Positions 32,794 to 42,262 of a stretch of DNA of 54,720 bases are shown here, one piece after another; within the stretch, counting starts at the first letter, position 1; each line of letters starts with the position of its first letter. The DNA comes from an uncultured Bacteroidales bacterium (lineage in GTDB: Bacteria > Bacteroidota > Bacteroidia > Bacteroidales > Paludibacteraceae). Where the stretch lies: assembly GCA_900317345.1 (NCBI GenBank), contig ONGK01000007.1, forward strand, positions 1 through 54,720. Reading direction: 5' to 3'. Below the pieces are notes generated by a model. It had not been told where the DNA came from. It did not search any database and was given only the letters and a program-made list of their open reading frames with translations. The translations under genes and the position numbers were made by a program.

Positions 32794-33753
32794 TTACTTC
32801 AGGTTGGGGTTTGAAGAATAGTAAATATATCCACCACTTGCGGTTTCAGCAGTACCGCTGTAATTCTGAATCTTGCAGCGTAATACTACGAAATCTCCCA
32901 CTTGCACTTGATTTAAAGCCGTGATGTCACTTTTGTTCGGACCTTTAACGCGATAAGCCTCGAAAGTGAATGCATCCGCTGAGCCATCATTCGTAGCCGA
33001 GATAAAGAAGGTGGCGTTATGGTATTGGCCCGTGATGCCACTTGCGTTATCATTGTGCAGACGGCATATCCATCCTTTGATATAGTATTCACCGGATGTT
33101 GTCTTGCCCGAACCGATGGAGTCGCTGATATGAAGTGCCTCATATACATTGACAGTTCCAGCCGGCACATTTGCGCCCTCGGGATCAGGAGTAATGTTCG
33201 TCGGGTCCATTTGAGGATCAAAGCCCGGATTGGTAGAATAGTACATAGATGCAGCTCCTCTTCCCTCTGTTTCGTACGTTTTGCCGCCGTAATTGGTCAA
33301 TTTGCCATAAATGATGACAAAATCGCCAACCTGCACCTGGCTGACATCATAGAATTTCTTTCCGTCCTTGCCATACACCTGATATGCCTCGAATGTTTTG
33401 CGATTCTTTCCCGTATTAGATTCGGCCATATAGAACGTAGCGTTACCATAACTGTAGATGCCGTCTGCGTTCTTCTCGTCCAGGGACTGAACCCATCCTT
33501 TCACATATCGTTTTTCCTGGGTGGTGCCACCAGGTCCTAAATCTTGGCATATCTTGATGGCTTCGGTAACAGTTAAGCATCCTTCGGGAATATCTATTCC
33601 TTCGGGATCGGGAGTTGGTTCCGGCTCCACAATCACGGGAATAGAATCCGTGTTCTTGCTGTTGTCACCGGGGCCGGCGATGTAAGGATTCTCCTTGCAG
33701 CCAACTAGAACCATTGCGACCGTTGCGGTCAATACTAAAATGCTCTTTTTCAT
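32794..33753 (-). CDS. Lipoprotein with two copies of a DUF6359-like domain
   Basis: A 319-residue protein with a lipoprotein signal (VAMVLVGCKEN, Cys19) and a Pro/Glu-rich linker. Two similar domains follow, about residues 55-185 and 190-319. Each has VTEAIKICQDLGPGGTTQEK or VYEALHISDSIGSGKTTSGE, then a KGW(V/I)-x-(S/R)L core, a NATF(Y/F)-x-(A/S) strand, TFEAY(Q/R)V, and QVQVGDFV(I/V). This resembles DUF6359 and nucleic-acid-binding OB-like folds in other Bacteroidales proteins. Function is unknown. It leads the operon with the PpiD-like gene. Confidence 0.72.
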   Translation of the reverse strand: MKKSILVLTATVAMVLVGCKENPYIAGPGDNSKNTDSIPVIVEPEPTPDPEGIDIPEGCLTVTEAIKICQDLGPGGTTQEKRYVKGWVQSLDEKNADGIYSYGNATFYMAESNTGKNRKTFEAYQVYGKDGKKFYDVSQVQVGDFVIIYGKLTNYGGKTYETEGRGAASMYYSTNPGFDPQMDPTNITPDPEGANVPAGTVNVYEALHISDSIGSGKTTSGEYYIKGWICRLHNDNASGITGQYHNATFFISATNDGSADAFTFEAYRVKGPNKSDITALNQVQVGDFVVLRCKIQNYSGTAETASGGYIYYSSNPNLK

Positions 33754-33819
33754 TGCTTTATTGTTTTATGATATTCTATTCAAGGTTCGCTAATACGCAC
33801 AATTTTTCAAAATAACGTG

Positions 33820-33851
33820 CAAAGATACAACAAAAATTGCACATGTGCAAA
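33820..33851 (-). promoter_or_regulatory. Bacteroidota promoter of the lipoprotein operon
   Basis: TTTG at 33848-33851, 20 bases, TATCTTTG at 33820-33827 on the minus strand; divergent from the dnaE promoter 36 bases away. Confidence 0.82.
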
Positions 33852-33887
33852 TATTTTAGCAACTTTTTTCAAAAAATCCCATTCCCT

Positions 33888-33919
33888 ATTGCGTATGTCA
33901 AAAAATAAATGTATCTTTG
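33888..33919 (+). promoter_or_regulatory. Bacteroidota promoter of dnaE
   Basis: ATTG at 33888-33891, 20 bases, TATCTTTG at 33912-33919. Transcription should start near 33926, so the dnaE leader is only about 13 bases and the ATG at 33909 cannot be used. Confidence 0.82.
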
Positions 33920-33938
33920 CAGTCAAATTTTTATTACA

Positions 33939-36900
33939 ATGGAATTTACGCATTTACACGTGCACTCGCACTACTCGCTGCTGGACGGATTGTCGAAAGT
34001 GGAGGAGATAGTGGATAAATGTATCTCGACCGGCATGAATGCTGTGGCGCTGACCGATCATGGCAATATGTACGGCATCAAGGATTTGCTCGATTACTGC
34101 AAGAAAGTGAACGAGAAGCGGGAAGCGGCGGCCAAGGAGAATGGCGAAGAATTCGTGCCGTTCAAGCCTATTGTTGGTACAGAGGCGTATTGTGCCCGTC
34201 GCGGAAGACTCAGCAAGAATGAGGACAAAGCAGTCAATCCGGAAGGTCGTACGTATGTCATTGACCGTTCGGGATGGCACCTTATCTTGCTGGCCAAGAA
34301 TATTGTCGGTTATCATAATCTTTGTCGGCTTGTTTCGCATGGTTTCATGTCCGATGCGTTCTATCATACGCCGCGCATTGACAAGGAACTGCTTGAGAAA
34401 TGGCATGAAGGAATCATTTGCTGTTCTGCATGTCTCGGTGGCGAGCTGCCTCAGAAGGTGCTGGAAGGCCTGCAGAGCGGTGATATGAGTGCCGCAGAGG
34501 AGACTGTGCAATGGTTCAAAAACCTGTTCGGCGAGGATTATTATATCGAGTTGCAGCGTCACGAGACGCAGAAACCCGGTGCTGATGTAGAGGTGTATGA
34601 GCGGCAGAAACAGGTGAATCCGGTGCTTATAGATCTGGCTCACAAATACAATGTCAAGCTTATTGCTACTAACGATAGCCATTTTGTCAATGAGGAAGAT
34701 GCAGAGGCACATGACCGTCTTATTTGCCTGAGTACCAACCACTTTGTCAATGATGTCAACCGAATGCACTACACCAAGCAGGAATGGCTCAAGACGCCTG
34801 AAGAGATGGCAGAGATATTCGGCGACATTCCCGAAGCACTCTCCAATACGCAGGAGATAGTCAACAAGGTGGAGATTTATGATATCGACCACGGGCCTAT
34901 TATGCCCAAATTCGACATTCCGGCATCCTTCGGCAAAGAGGAGGATTATCCTGACCGTCTGGCCTTCGAGAGCGCATATCTGCGTTATTTGACGATGAAG
35001 GGTGCACTGGAGCGCTATGGGCAGGAGCGGCTTGATAACGATGAGGAACTGAAGGAACGCATTGAGTTTGAGTTGAATACTATTATCTCGATGGGCTTTC
35101 CGGGTTATTTCCTTATCGTGATGGACTTCATACGCGCTGCGCGTGAAGAACTGGATGTGTCGGTTGGTCCGGGACGTGGCTCTGCCGCCGGTTCGGTTGT
35201 GGCGTACTGCCTGAAAATTACAGACCTAGACCCATTGAAGTATGATTTGCTGTTCGAGCGTTTCCTTAATCCGGACCGAATCTCTCTACCTGATATTGAT
35301 ACCGATTTCGAGGATTGCGGACGTGGCAAGGTGCTTGATTATGTAAGCCGCAAATACGGAGAGACGCATGTGGCGCATATCGTCACATATGGCAAGATGG
35401 CTACCAAGTCCGCGCTCGCGGATGTGGGGCGCGTTCAACAAATTCCGCTCCCGCGCGTGAACGAACTAAAAGGAATGATTCCTGACCGTGAGTTCCCGGA
35501 TAATGTGCTCAAGGATTTGCCAAAAGACGCAAAGAAACCCAAGGTTAATCTGCGTAACTGCTACAAATACATCGAGGAACTGAAACACGAGTACGAAAAC
35601 GGCGACCCGAATACGCGCTCTATGCTCGATTATGCAGCGCGTCTCGAAGGTACTATTCGTCAAGTGGGAGTTCACGCCTGCGGCGTCATCATCGGTGCCG
35701 ATGATTTGACGAACTTTGCACCGCTGAGTTCCGTGGAGGATAAGAACAGCAAGAAACGCGTGCTCGTGACCGAATATGACGGCCATGTGGTTGAGTCTGT
35801 GGGACTTATCAAAATGGACTTCCTTGGTCTCATTACTTTGACCATCATCAAAGAATGTCTGCGCAACGTGAAGAAAGCGCGCGGCATTGACATCGACATT
35901 GATCATATACCTATAGATGACGAACTGACCTACAAACTGTTCCAAGAGGGCCGCACAGTAGCCGTGTTCCAGTTTGAGTCTGCCGGTATGCAGAAATACT
36001 TGCGCGAACTCAAACCAACTGTCATCGGTGATCTCATCGCCATGAATGCTCTCTACCGGCCGGGTCCGATGGATTATATCCCGCAGTTCATCAGACGCAA
36101 GCAGGGTATTGAACCGGTATCCTATGACATTCCCGTGATGGAGAAATACCTCAAGGATACGTACGGAGTGACCGTCTATCAGGAGCAGGTGATGCTTCTC
36201 AGCCGTTTGCTGGCGAACTTTACGCGCGGCGAGAGCGACAAGCTCCGAAAGGCGATGGGAAAGAAGCAAATGAACGTGCTTGCATCGCTCAAAGATAAGT
36301 TCATGGAGGGCGGCAAGACCAACGGACACGACCCCAAGATTCTTGACAAAATATGGCATGATTGGGAGAAATTTGCTTCATATGCATTTAATAAGTCGCA
36401 CGCAGCTTGCTACTCGTGGGTAGCGTACCAGACAGGATACCTCAAGGCGCACTATCCGGCGGAATTCATGGCCGCCAACCTGACTGTCAATAAAGATGAT
36501 ATCAAGGAGGTGACGAAACTTATGGATGAGTGTAAGTCGCTGGGACTGAGTGTGTTGGAACCGGATGTGAACGAATCGGAACTGAATTTCACGGTGAATA
36601 AAGATGGCGCTATCCGGTTCGGACTTGGAGGCATAAAAGGAGTTGGCGAAGGCGCAGCAGAAGCTATCATCAAAGAGCGCGAGAAGAACGGCAAATATAC
36701 CGGAATCTTTGATTTTCTCGAGCGCGTTAATTTGCAGTCATGCAACAGAAAGACGATTGAGAATCTCGCGCAATCCGGAGCGTTTGAGTGCTTTGACGAT
36801 ATCTATCGCGAGCAGTTCTTCGGCATGAATGATGAAGGCCAGAGCGGCCTCGACCTGCTGATGAATTACGGTCAGAAATGGCAGGCGGACAAGGAGAATA

Positions 36901-37778
36901 ACACCAATTCGTTATTCGGAGACCTTGACCTTGCAGTAGAAGTGAAACACCCGGAACTGCCTCAAGTGGCCCGCTGGGACACCATCGAACGGCTCAACAA
37001 AGAGAAAGACCTTATTGGCATCTACCTTTCTGCTCACCCGCTCGATGAATACGAATACGAGGTGCGCGAATTGTGTAACATTACTGCCAATGAGTTGTCG
37101 CATTTTGATGGATGGCGTAAGGCCGAGACGCGTGCAGAGGCGGAGAAACGTATCCGTGTGGAGCAAGCAGAGCAGCCCGACGAGAAACTCCTATTGCCAT
37201 CTGAATTTATTGCGGCACATAAGAATCAATCCTGTTTGCTGGGCGGTCTTATCACTGAGGCAGAACAGTTGCGCAGCCAGAAAGGAAACCCTTACGGACG
37301 GTATACGATTGAGGATTATACGGGCAGTTACCAGTTTGTGCTCTTCGGCAATGCGTACAGCCAGTTTGCGCACTTGATGCTCAAAGACCTGTACGTCATG
37401 GTCAATGGCGTAGTGCAGCAGCGCGGAGCCGGACAGAAATGGTTTAAGGAATCGCCGGATGAACAAGCGGACTTTGAGTTTGTCGTACAACGTGTCGATA
37501 TGCTCAGTGAGGTGCAAGACAAGTGCACAGACGGTATCAATGTGCGGTTGCAATTAGACGCAATCTCTGCGGAACTGATTGATGAATTGACTGATATTCT
37601 TAAGGCGAATCCGGGCAACGGGCGATTGCATCTGACGGTCTATAATCCGCTGAATCGCCAGCAGGTGGCGCTCACCAGCCGGTCGATGCCTATTCGTGTC
37701 ACGCCGAGATTCTACAAATGGCTGAATGCAAAGCGTGCAGAAGGAATATTGGATTTCAAAACGGTAGAGAAGAGTTGA
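33939..37778 (+). CDS. dnaE: DNA polymerase III subunit alpha
   Basis: A 1279-residue replicative polymerase of the DnaE1 type. The start at 33939 (MEFTHLHVHSHYSLLDG) gives the usual first residues of the N-terminal PHP domain. The polymerase core has the catalytic aspartates in PDIDTDFEDCGRG and the palm/finger motifs GPGRGSAAGSVVAYC, then GVHACGVIIG. The beta-binding and (HhH)2 region follow (FDFLERVNLQSCNRKTIENL), and an OB domain lies near the C-terminus. It copies the chromosome with the beta clamp. The stop TGA overlaps the proposed TTG start of folC. Confidence 0.97.
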   Translation: MEFTHLHVHSHYSLLDGLSKVEEIVDKCISTGMNAVALTDHGNMYGIKDLLDYCKKVNEKREAAAKENGEEFVPFKPIVGTEAYCARRGRLSKNEDKAVNPEGRTYVIDRSGWHLILLAKNIVGYHNLCRLVSHGFMSDAFYHTPRIDKELLEKWHEGIICCSACLGGELPQKVLEGLQSGDMSAAEETVQWFKNLFGEDYYIELQRHETQKPGADVEVYERQKQVNPVLIDLAHKYNVKLIATNDSHFVNEEDAEAHDRLICLSTNHFVNDVNRMHYTKQEWLKTPEEMAEIFGDIPEALSNTQEIVNKVEIYDIDHGPIMPKFDIPASFGKEEDYPDRLAFESAYLRYLTMKGALERYGQERLDNDEELKERIEFELNTIISMGFPGYFLIVMDFIRAAREELDVSVGPGRGSAAGSVVAYCLKITDLDPLKYDLLFERFLNPDRISLPDIDTDFEDCGRGKVLDYVSRKYGETHVAHIVTYGKMATKSALADVGRVQQIPLPRVNELKGMIPDREFPDNVLKDLPKDAKKPKVNLRNCYKYIEELKHEYENGDPNTRSMLDYAARLEGTIRQVGVHACGVIIGADDLTNFAPLSSVEDKNSKKRVLVTEYDGHVVESVGLIKMDFLGLITLTIIKECLRNVKKARGIDIDIDHIPIDDELTYKLFQEGRTVAVFQFESAGMQKYLRELKPTVIGDLIAMNALYRPGPMDYIPQFIRRKQGIEPVSYDIPVMEKYLKDTYGVTVYQEQVMLLSRLLANFTRGESDKLRKAMGKKQMNVLASLKDKFMEGGKTNGHDPKILDKIWHDWEKFASYAFNKSHAACYSWVAYQTGYLKAHYPAEFMAANLTVNKDDIKEVTKLMDECKSLGLSVLEPDVNESELNFTVNKDGAIRFGLGGIKGVGEGAAEAIIKEREKNGKYTGIFDFLERVNLQSCNRKTIENLAQSGAFECFDDIYREQFFGMNDEGQSGLDLLMNYGQKWQADKENNTNSLFGDLDLAVEVKHPELPQVARWDTIERLNKEKDLIGIYLSAHPLDEYEYEVRELCNITANELSHFDGWRKAETRAEAEKRIRVEQAEQPDEKLLLPSEFIAAHKNQSCLLGGLITEAEQLRSQKGNPYGRYTIEDYTGSYQFVLFGNAYSQFAHLMLKDLYVMVNGVVQQRGAGQKWFKESPDEQADFEFVVQRVDMLSEVQDKCTDGINVRLQLDAISAELIDELTDILKANPGNGRLHLTVYNPLNRQQVALTSRSMPIRVTPRFYKWLNAKRAEGILDFKTVEKS

Positions 37779-39040
37779 ACTACAACGAAGCGGTGACATA
37801 TCTGTATTCGTCGAGACCGCCTTTTCATCAAATAGGCGCAGCGGCGTATAAACCCGGGTTGGACAACACCTTGCGGCTCATGGAGCATGTTGGAAATCCG
37901 CATCAGCATTTGCGTGCGGTTCATGTAGCAGGAACGAACGGCAAGGGTTCTACAAGCCATTTGATTGCTGCTGCTCTGCAGGCTGCTGGGTATAGAGTGG
38001 GGCTGTTTACAAGTCCGCATTTGGTTAGTTTGACTGAACGTATCCGTATCAATGGTCAGCCGATTCCGGAAGATATTGTGGCAGAGTTTGTTTCGTTGCA
38101 CAAAACATTTTTGGATGAACTGCAGCCTTCGTTCTTCGAGACCATGACCGCTCTCGGGTTTTGGTATTTTGCGCAACAACGTGTGGATTTTGCGGTTGTT
38201 GAGACCGGTCTCGGAGGACGACTTGACAGTACGAATGTCTTGACGCCATTGCTCTCTGTTATCACCAACATCGGTATGGACCATACTGAATTTCTCGGAA
38301 ACACCCTGGCGAAAATTGCCCGCGAAAAGGCAGGTATCATGAAACCCGGAGTGCCTTGTGTTATAGGCGAGACGCATCCGCAAACGATGAATGTGTTCCT
38401 TGACAGGGCGCAGGAATGTGGCATCCTCGCTGAAGGATTGGAGACTACCAATTGTCGTATTTGGTTCGCGGACCAGTGCGGGTATATGCAGCGTTGCCGG
38501 CTCCGGGAAGCGCCTGAGAGTGAACTGAAAGGTATTTATCAAGAGCATAATTTGCAGACCGCTTATGTCGCTCTGCGCGCGCTGCAAGTTCCGCGTAAAG
38601 CCATACAGACTGGCTTTGCACGGGTGTGCTCAATGACGGGTTTGCGCGGACGATGGGAGATTCTCAACGATAAACCATTGACCATTTGCGACACGGGTCA
38701 CAACAGCCATGGTCTGCAGTATGTGGCGCGTCAGCTGAAAGAGCTCGCCAACCCGAATATATGGATTGTCTTTGGCCAAGTGAATGACAAGGATACAGAA
38801 GTTGTGATGCGCCTTATGCCGCATGGTGATAGATATCATTACATCTTCACCACGCCCAATACCCAGCGTGCCCGCTCTGCGCAGGAGATGTTGGATGTAT
38901 GGGGTGGGGAAGGAATGGCGATTGACAAACCTGTTGATGCTATTTGCTATGCACAAAATATGGCAGCAGAGGACGATGCCGTTTTCATTGGAGGAAGTAA
39001 TTATTTAGTAGCCGATGCGTTACCATTGTTTGCACATTGA
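37775..39040 (+). CDS. folC: Bifunctional folylpolyglutamate / dihydrofolate synthase
   Basis: A Mur-ligase-like enzyme that adds glutamate to folates. The P-loop is HVAGTNGKGSTSH, followed by LFTSPHLVSLTERIRING and the later motif TGLGGRLDSTN and ITNIGMDH. I propose the TTG at 37775, which overlaps the dnaE stop as TTGA and begins (M)NYNEAVTYLYSS, the usual start of relatives, giving 421 residues. An in-frame ATG at 37718 would add 19 residues that overlap dnaE and look unrelated. It is followed with a 26-base overlap by prmA. Confidence 0.92.
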   Translation: MNYNEAVTYLYSSRPPFHQIGAAAYKPGLDNTLRLMEHVGNPHQHLRAVHVAGTNGKGSTSHLIAAALQAAGYRVGLFTSPHLVSLTERIRINGQPIPEDIVAEFVSLHKTFLDELQPSFFETMTALGFWYFAQQRVDFAVVETGLGGRLDSTNVLTPLLSVITNIGMDHTEFLGNTLAKIAREKAGIMKPGVPCVIGETHPQTMNVFLDRAQECGILAEGLETTNCRIWFADQCGYMQRCRLREAPESELKGIYQEHNLQTAYVALRALQVPRKAIQTGFARVCSMTGLRGRWEILNDKPLTICDTGHNSHGLQYVARQLKELANPNIWIVFGQVNDKDTEVVMRLMPHGDRYHYIFTTPNTQRARSAQEMLDVWGGEGMAIDKPVDAICYAQNMAAEDDAVFIGGSNYLVADALPLFAH

Positions 39041-39806
39041 GACGGGTTTCACGGAAGACTGGCAGGCTGATGTGTTTGCCCAAAGTTTGTGCGACCTCGG
39101 CGTAGATACCATCGATGATGTGTCTGCGCCGGATGATACCCCGGCAATGGCTTGCTATATTCCTTCCGAGCTGTGGCACGCTAATTGTAGGGAGATTGGG
39201 GTGCTCTGTCAACGCACAGATGGTGTCCGTCTGCTCAGCGCGACCGAGTGTCCGGATGAGAACTGGAACGCCGTGTGGGAGTCCGAACATCCTATGCAGG
39301 AGCTGCCGATGGGTATTCGCATAGTGCCGCATTGTGCGTTTGGCGCTGGGCATCATGAGACAACATCGATGATGATTGCGGGTTTAATGAACGCGGAGAT
39401 GACGGGAAAGCGAGTTCTGGACCATGGCACAGGAACAGGTGTGTTGGCTATCTTTGCCAAACGTCTCGGTGCCGAAAAAGTAGTGGCGGTGGACATTGAC
39501 GAGAAAAGTGTACAGAACGCACAGGAGAACGCGGTGCTGAATGGAGAGACCATTGATGTGCGCTTAGGCTCCACGCCGCCTAAAGAACCATTCGACCTCA
39601 TCGTGGCGAACATACATCGCAACATCCTGTTGGCAAATATGCCTGCCTATGCTGATTGCCTTACGAACGGTGGCGAACTGTGGCTCAGCGGCTTCTATGA
39701 GGAGGATTGCACGGCGTTGCAGGCAGCGGCTGAGGAAAGCGGAATGCACTTGATAGACCGTCATGAGAATGGAGATTGGAGAATGTTAATGTTGCGCAAA
39801 GAATAA
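39015..39806 (+). CDS. prmA: Ribosomal protein L11 methyltransferase
   Basis: A 263-residue SAM-dependent methyltransferase. A small N-terminal substrate domain is followed by the Rossmann domain with motif I VLDHGTGTGVLAIFA, the acidic loop VVAVDIDEKSVQNA, and the catalytic-region motif IVANIHRNILL, where PrmA has DxxxANIL. GAGHHETTSMMI is the PrmA hallmark (AFGTGxHxTT). It trimethylates ribosomal protein L11. It overlaps folC by 26 bases. Confidence 0.93.
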   Translation: MRYHCLHIETGFTEDWQADVFAQSLCDLGVDTIDDVSAPDDTPAMACYIPSELWHANCREIGVLCQRTDGVRLLSATECPDENWNAVWESEHPMQELPMGIRIVPHCAFGAGHHETTSMMIAGLMNAEMTGKRVLDHGTGTGVLAIFAKRLGAEKVVAVDIDEKSVQNAQENAVLNGETIDVRLGSTPPKEPFDLIVANIHRNILLANMPAYADCLTNGGELWLSGFYEEDCTALQAAAEESGMHLIDRHENGDWRMLMLRKE

Positions 39807-39821
39807 AAAATATACGTAAAA

Positions 39822-39853
39822 TTTGCATAAATGCAAAAAATGTTGTACCTTTG
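39822..39853 (+). promoter_or_regulatory. Bacteroidota promoter of the amidase-mlaD pair
   Basis: TTTG at 39822-39825, 20 bases, TACCTTTG at 39846-39853. It lies after the prmA stop, so the amidase is transcribed at least partly on its own. Confidence 0.82.
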
Positions 39854-39877
39854 CAGTCGATTTTAATGTGCCGGAGT

Positions 39878-40975
39878 ATGTTCAAGCGTCTATACATATT
39901 CGTTATGCTCTTGATTTGTCTGCCTGTATGGGCGGGCAAACCGTATACACTTGTGCTGGATGCCGGGCATGGCGGAAAAGACCCGGGAGCGGTGGGGCGA
40001 TTCTCGCAGGAGAAGGATTTGAACCTCAAACTGGCGCTCAAAGTGGGCGAGCAGATCAATGCCCGCTATCCGGATGTGCAGGTCGTTTATACGCGTTCTT
40101 CGGATGTCTTTGTGCCGCTCCAGACGAGGGCGGATATCGCGAATAAAAACAATGCAGATCTGTTTTTCTCTATCCATACCAACTCCGCGGAATCCAGAAC
40201 GGCAAGCGGGGTAGAGACGTTTATTCTCGGAACAGAGAAAATGGAGAAGAACCTCGATGTGGCGATGCGTGAAAACGCGGTGATGAAACTCGAGGCGGAC
40301 TACAAGACCACGTATATGGGATTCGACCCGAACTCCATCGATTCATATATCATGTTTGAATTGATGCAGAATAGTTACATGGACCAATCGCTCCAGTTTG
40401 CTACGCAGGTGCAGCAGCGCTTTGTGGACCATCTGAATCGTGACGACCGAGGTGTACGGCAAGCGGCTTTTTGGGTGCTGCTCAAAACGGCGTGTCCGTC
40501 TGTGCTCTTCGAGATGGGCTTCATTTCTAATCCGGATGAGGAACGCTTCCTCAATCAGGATGCTTCTATTGCCCAGATGGCAAACGCTATCGTGAACGCC
40601 TTCGGTGCTTATACCCACAAACAGGCTGTCCGCAAGGAGACACTGGCTATTGACACTACTGCCACTGTCAAGGTTGATACTACTGCTAAATCCAAAGCCG
40701 ACACCGCTGCCATTACCCCCGCCAACACGCTACCTCAGCCAACAGCGAATGCCAGCGCCAAAGCCACCTATTATGCCGTCCAAATCTGTGCCTCAAAAGT
40801 TCCTCTGGCGGCGAATGATGAACGGCTGAAAGGACAAGTTTGCGATACCATTCACGCCGGAGAGTGGATTAAATATTACACGGCGACGGACACGGACCGT
40901 GCCAAAGTGGCGGAAGCGCTGCCTAAACTTAGAGAGCTCTTCCCCGATTGTTGGATAATAAAGTTTATTAAATAA
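39878..40975 (+). CDS. N-acetylmuramoyl-L-alanine amidase with SPOR-like C-terminus
   Basis: A 365-residue exported amidase_3 enzyme. The start at 39878 (MFKRLYIFVMLLICLPVWAG) gives a clean signal peptide; ATG 39866 is possible, and the frame from 39776 would cross the promoter. Zinc and catalytic residues lie in LDAGHGGKDPGAVG, FFSIHTNSAESR and VLFEMGFISNPDEERFL. A Thr/Ala/Lys-rich linker and a C-terminal domain (about the last 70 residues, ATYYAVQICASK...WIIKFIK) resemble SPOR domains that bind denuded glycan. It cleaves peptide stems from peptidoglycan, for example in daughter-cell separation. Confidence 0.92.
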   Translation: MFKRLYIFVMLLICLPVWAGKPYTLVLDAGHGGKDPGAVGRFSQEKDLNLKLALKVGEQINARYPDVQVVYTRSSDVFVPLQTRADIANKNNADLFFSIHTNSAESRTASGVETFILGTEKMEKNLDVAMRENAVMKLEADYKTTYMGFDPNSIDSYIMFELMQNSYMDQSLQFATQVQQRFVDHLNRDDRGVRQAAFWVLLKTACPSVLFEMGFISNPDEERFLNQDASIAQMANAIVNAFGAYTHKQAVRKETLAIDTTATVKVDTTAKSKADTAAITPANTLPQPTANASAKATYYAVQICASKVPLAANDERLKGQVCDTIHAGEWIKYYTATDTDRAKVAEALPKLRELFPDCWIIKFIK

Positions 40976-40979
40976 TATA

Positions 40980-41885
40980 ATGAATCACGCACGCGAAATT
41001 AAGGTGGGCATCTTGGCCGCCGTTTGTATTTTTCTTCTTTTCTTTGGGCTTAATTTCTTGAAAGGAGTGAATATCTTCTCGCCCACGAATAGCTATCATG
41101 GTGTCTTCTATAATCTGCACGGGCTCGAGGAGCAGGCGGCTGTGTACATCCGCGGACATAAAGTCGGACAGGTGGATAAGATTCATTATGATTTCACTCG
41201 CGATAGCGCTTTTACCATCGATATATCGATAGCCAAGGATGTTGCCTTGCCTCAAGGAACGCAGATGGCGCTCATTTCCGATGGAATGCTCGGAGGAATG
41301 GCGATTGAGCTGCAAATGGCATCATCGGAAGATGCAGACCATTCCGTCATCGCGCATGGCACTTTCCTGCCTACCACATATGTGCCGGGACTCGTAGAGA
41401 GCCTGCAGGGCGAACTTCTCGTGCATGTAGACGAGGCCATACAGGGAATCGATTCGCTGGTTGCTCAACTCCGCGGACAGGTAGATGGCGATCATCTCAA
41501 GAACACGCTTCATAACGTAGACCGCATCTCCGGAGACCTCACCGGCGTATCTGCTAATCTCAAGCATCTGATGAATAAGCAGGTGCCGGGAATTGTCAAC
41601 AATGCTGATACAGCGATTGCGAACCTCAATACGATTGTGGCGGATCTCAAGCAGGCTGACTTGGCGGCTACGGTTGCACGCGTCGATACAGCCGTGGACG
41701 GTGTTACTGCGCTTATCGCGGATGTCCGTTCGCCGGAGGGCACAATTGGGCAACTCTTGTATAACAAATCGCTATATAATCACATCGATGCTACGGTCGT
41801 TTCGGCCGATTCGCTGCTCGTCGATTTGAAAGCGCACCCGAAACGCTATGTGCACTTTTCACTATTCGGAAAAAAAGAAAAATGA
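40980..41885 (+). CDS. MlaD family (MCE) lipid-transport protein
   Basis: A 301-residue protein with one N-terminal membrane helix (VGILAAVCIFLLFFGLNFLK) and an MCE domain at about 38-120 (YHGVFYNLHGLEEQAAVYIR, GHKVGQV, DISIAKDVALPQGTQMALI). The rest is helical and fits the tunnel-forming part of such proteins. It should carry phospholipids across the periplasm as partner of an ABC permease, as in the Mla system; the mlaE and mlaF genes are not adjacent. It starts 4 bases after the amidase stop. Confidence 0.87.
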   Translation: MNHAREIKVGILAAVCIFLLFFGLNFLKGVNIFSPTNSYHGVFYNLHGLEEQAAVYIRGHKVGQVDKIHYDFTRDSAFTIDISIAKDVALPQGTQMALISDGMLGGMAIELQMASSEDADHSVIAHGTFLPTTYVPGLVESLQGELLVHVDEAIQGIDSLVAQLRGQVDGDHLKNTLHNVDRISGDLTGVSANLKHLMNKQVPGIVNNADTAIANLNTIVADLKQADLAATVARVDTAVDGVTALIADVRSPEGTIGQLLYNKSLYNHIDATVVSADSLLVDLKAHPKRYVHFSLFGKKEK

Positions 41886-41957
41886 TTGTTGATAAAGGGT
41901 AAAAAAACAACATTCTATTATTTGTAGATTTTCTAAACTGAAACTTTTTTTGACTTC

Positions 41958-41996
41958 GCGTAACATACCGATTTTTCGTGTGTTACGCTTTTTTTT
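41958..41996 (+). terminator. Intrinsic terminator after the mlaD-like gene
   Basis: GCGTAACA and TGTTACGC form an 8-bp stem with a 15-base loop, followed by eight T residues. Confidence 0.88.
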
Positions 41997-41999
41997 ACT

Positions 42000-42158
42000 A
42001 TAAAAATTAACCTTGCTATTGCATATTTAAAAGGTGCTATAAATCAATGAGTTATATGTTGATAACTTAGCTAATCGTCTGTAAATCATATGTTTATGCA
42101 TAAGTGCCTATAAATGCGCTACTTACGTCCATGTGTATTTTGGACCGACGTAAGCAGA
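42000..42158. promoter_or_regulatory. AT-rich dnaA upstream region with inverted repeat; possible origin
   Basis: The 160 bases between the terminator and the dnaA promoter are AT-rich and carry several GTTGATAA and TTATGCATA-like 9-mers that match the DnaA box TTATCCACA at only seven places. An inverted repeat, CTTACGTC at 42122-42129 and GACGTAAG at 42147-42154 with an inner GTCC/GGAC pair, lies 5 bases upstream of the -33 box and could be an operator. I see no clear cluster of DnaA boxes. Confidence 0.35.
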
Positions 42159-42190
42159 TTTGGTCATGTCGAAAAAAAGCAGTACCTTTG
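42159..42190 (+). promoter_or_regulatory. Bacteroidota promoter of dnaA
   Basis: TTTG at 42159-42162, 20 bases, TACCTTTG at 42183-42190, then CACTCGCTTTTGATCG, close to the discriminator of the tRNA promoters. Confidence 0.85.
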
Positions 42191-42262
42191 CACTCGCTTT
42201 TGATCGAGGCACCTTTATTTTTTTGCCCCGCAGAGAAACACCTTATATATAATATATAGCAG

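Noticed and set aside
35466-36359. Minus-strand frame of 297 codons inside dnaE
   Set aside because: Shadow frame; the dnaE catalytic core lies on the plus strand here.
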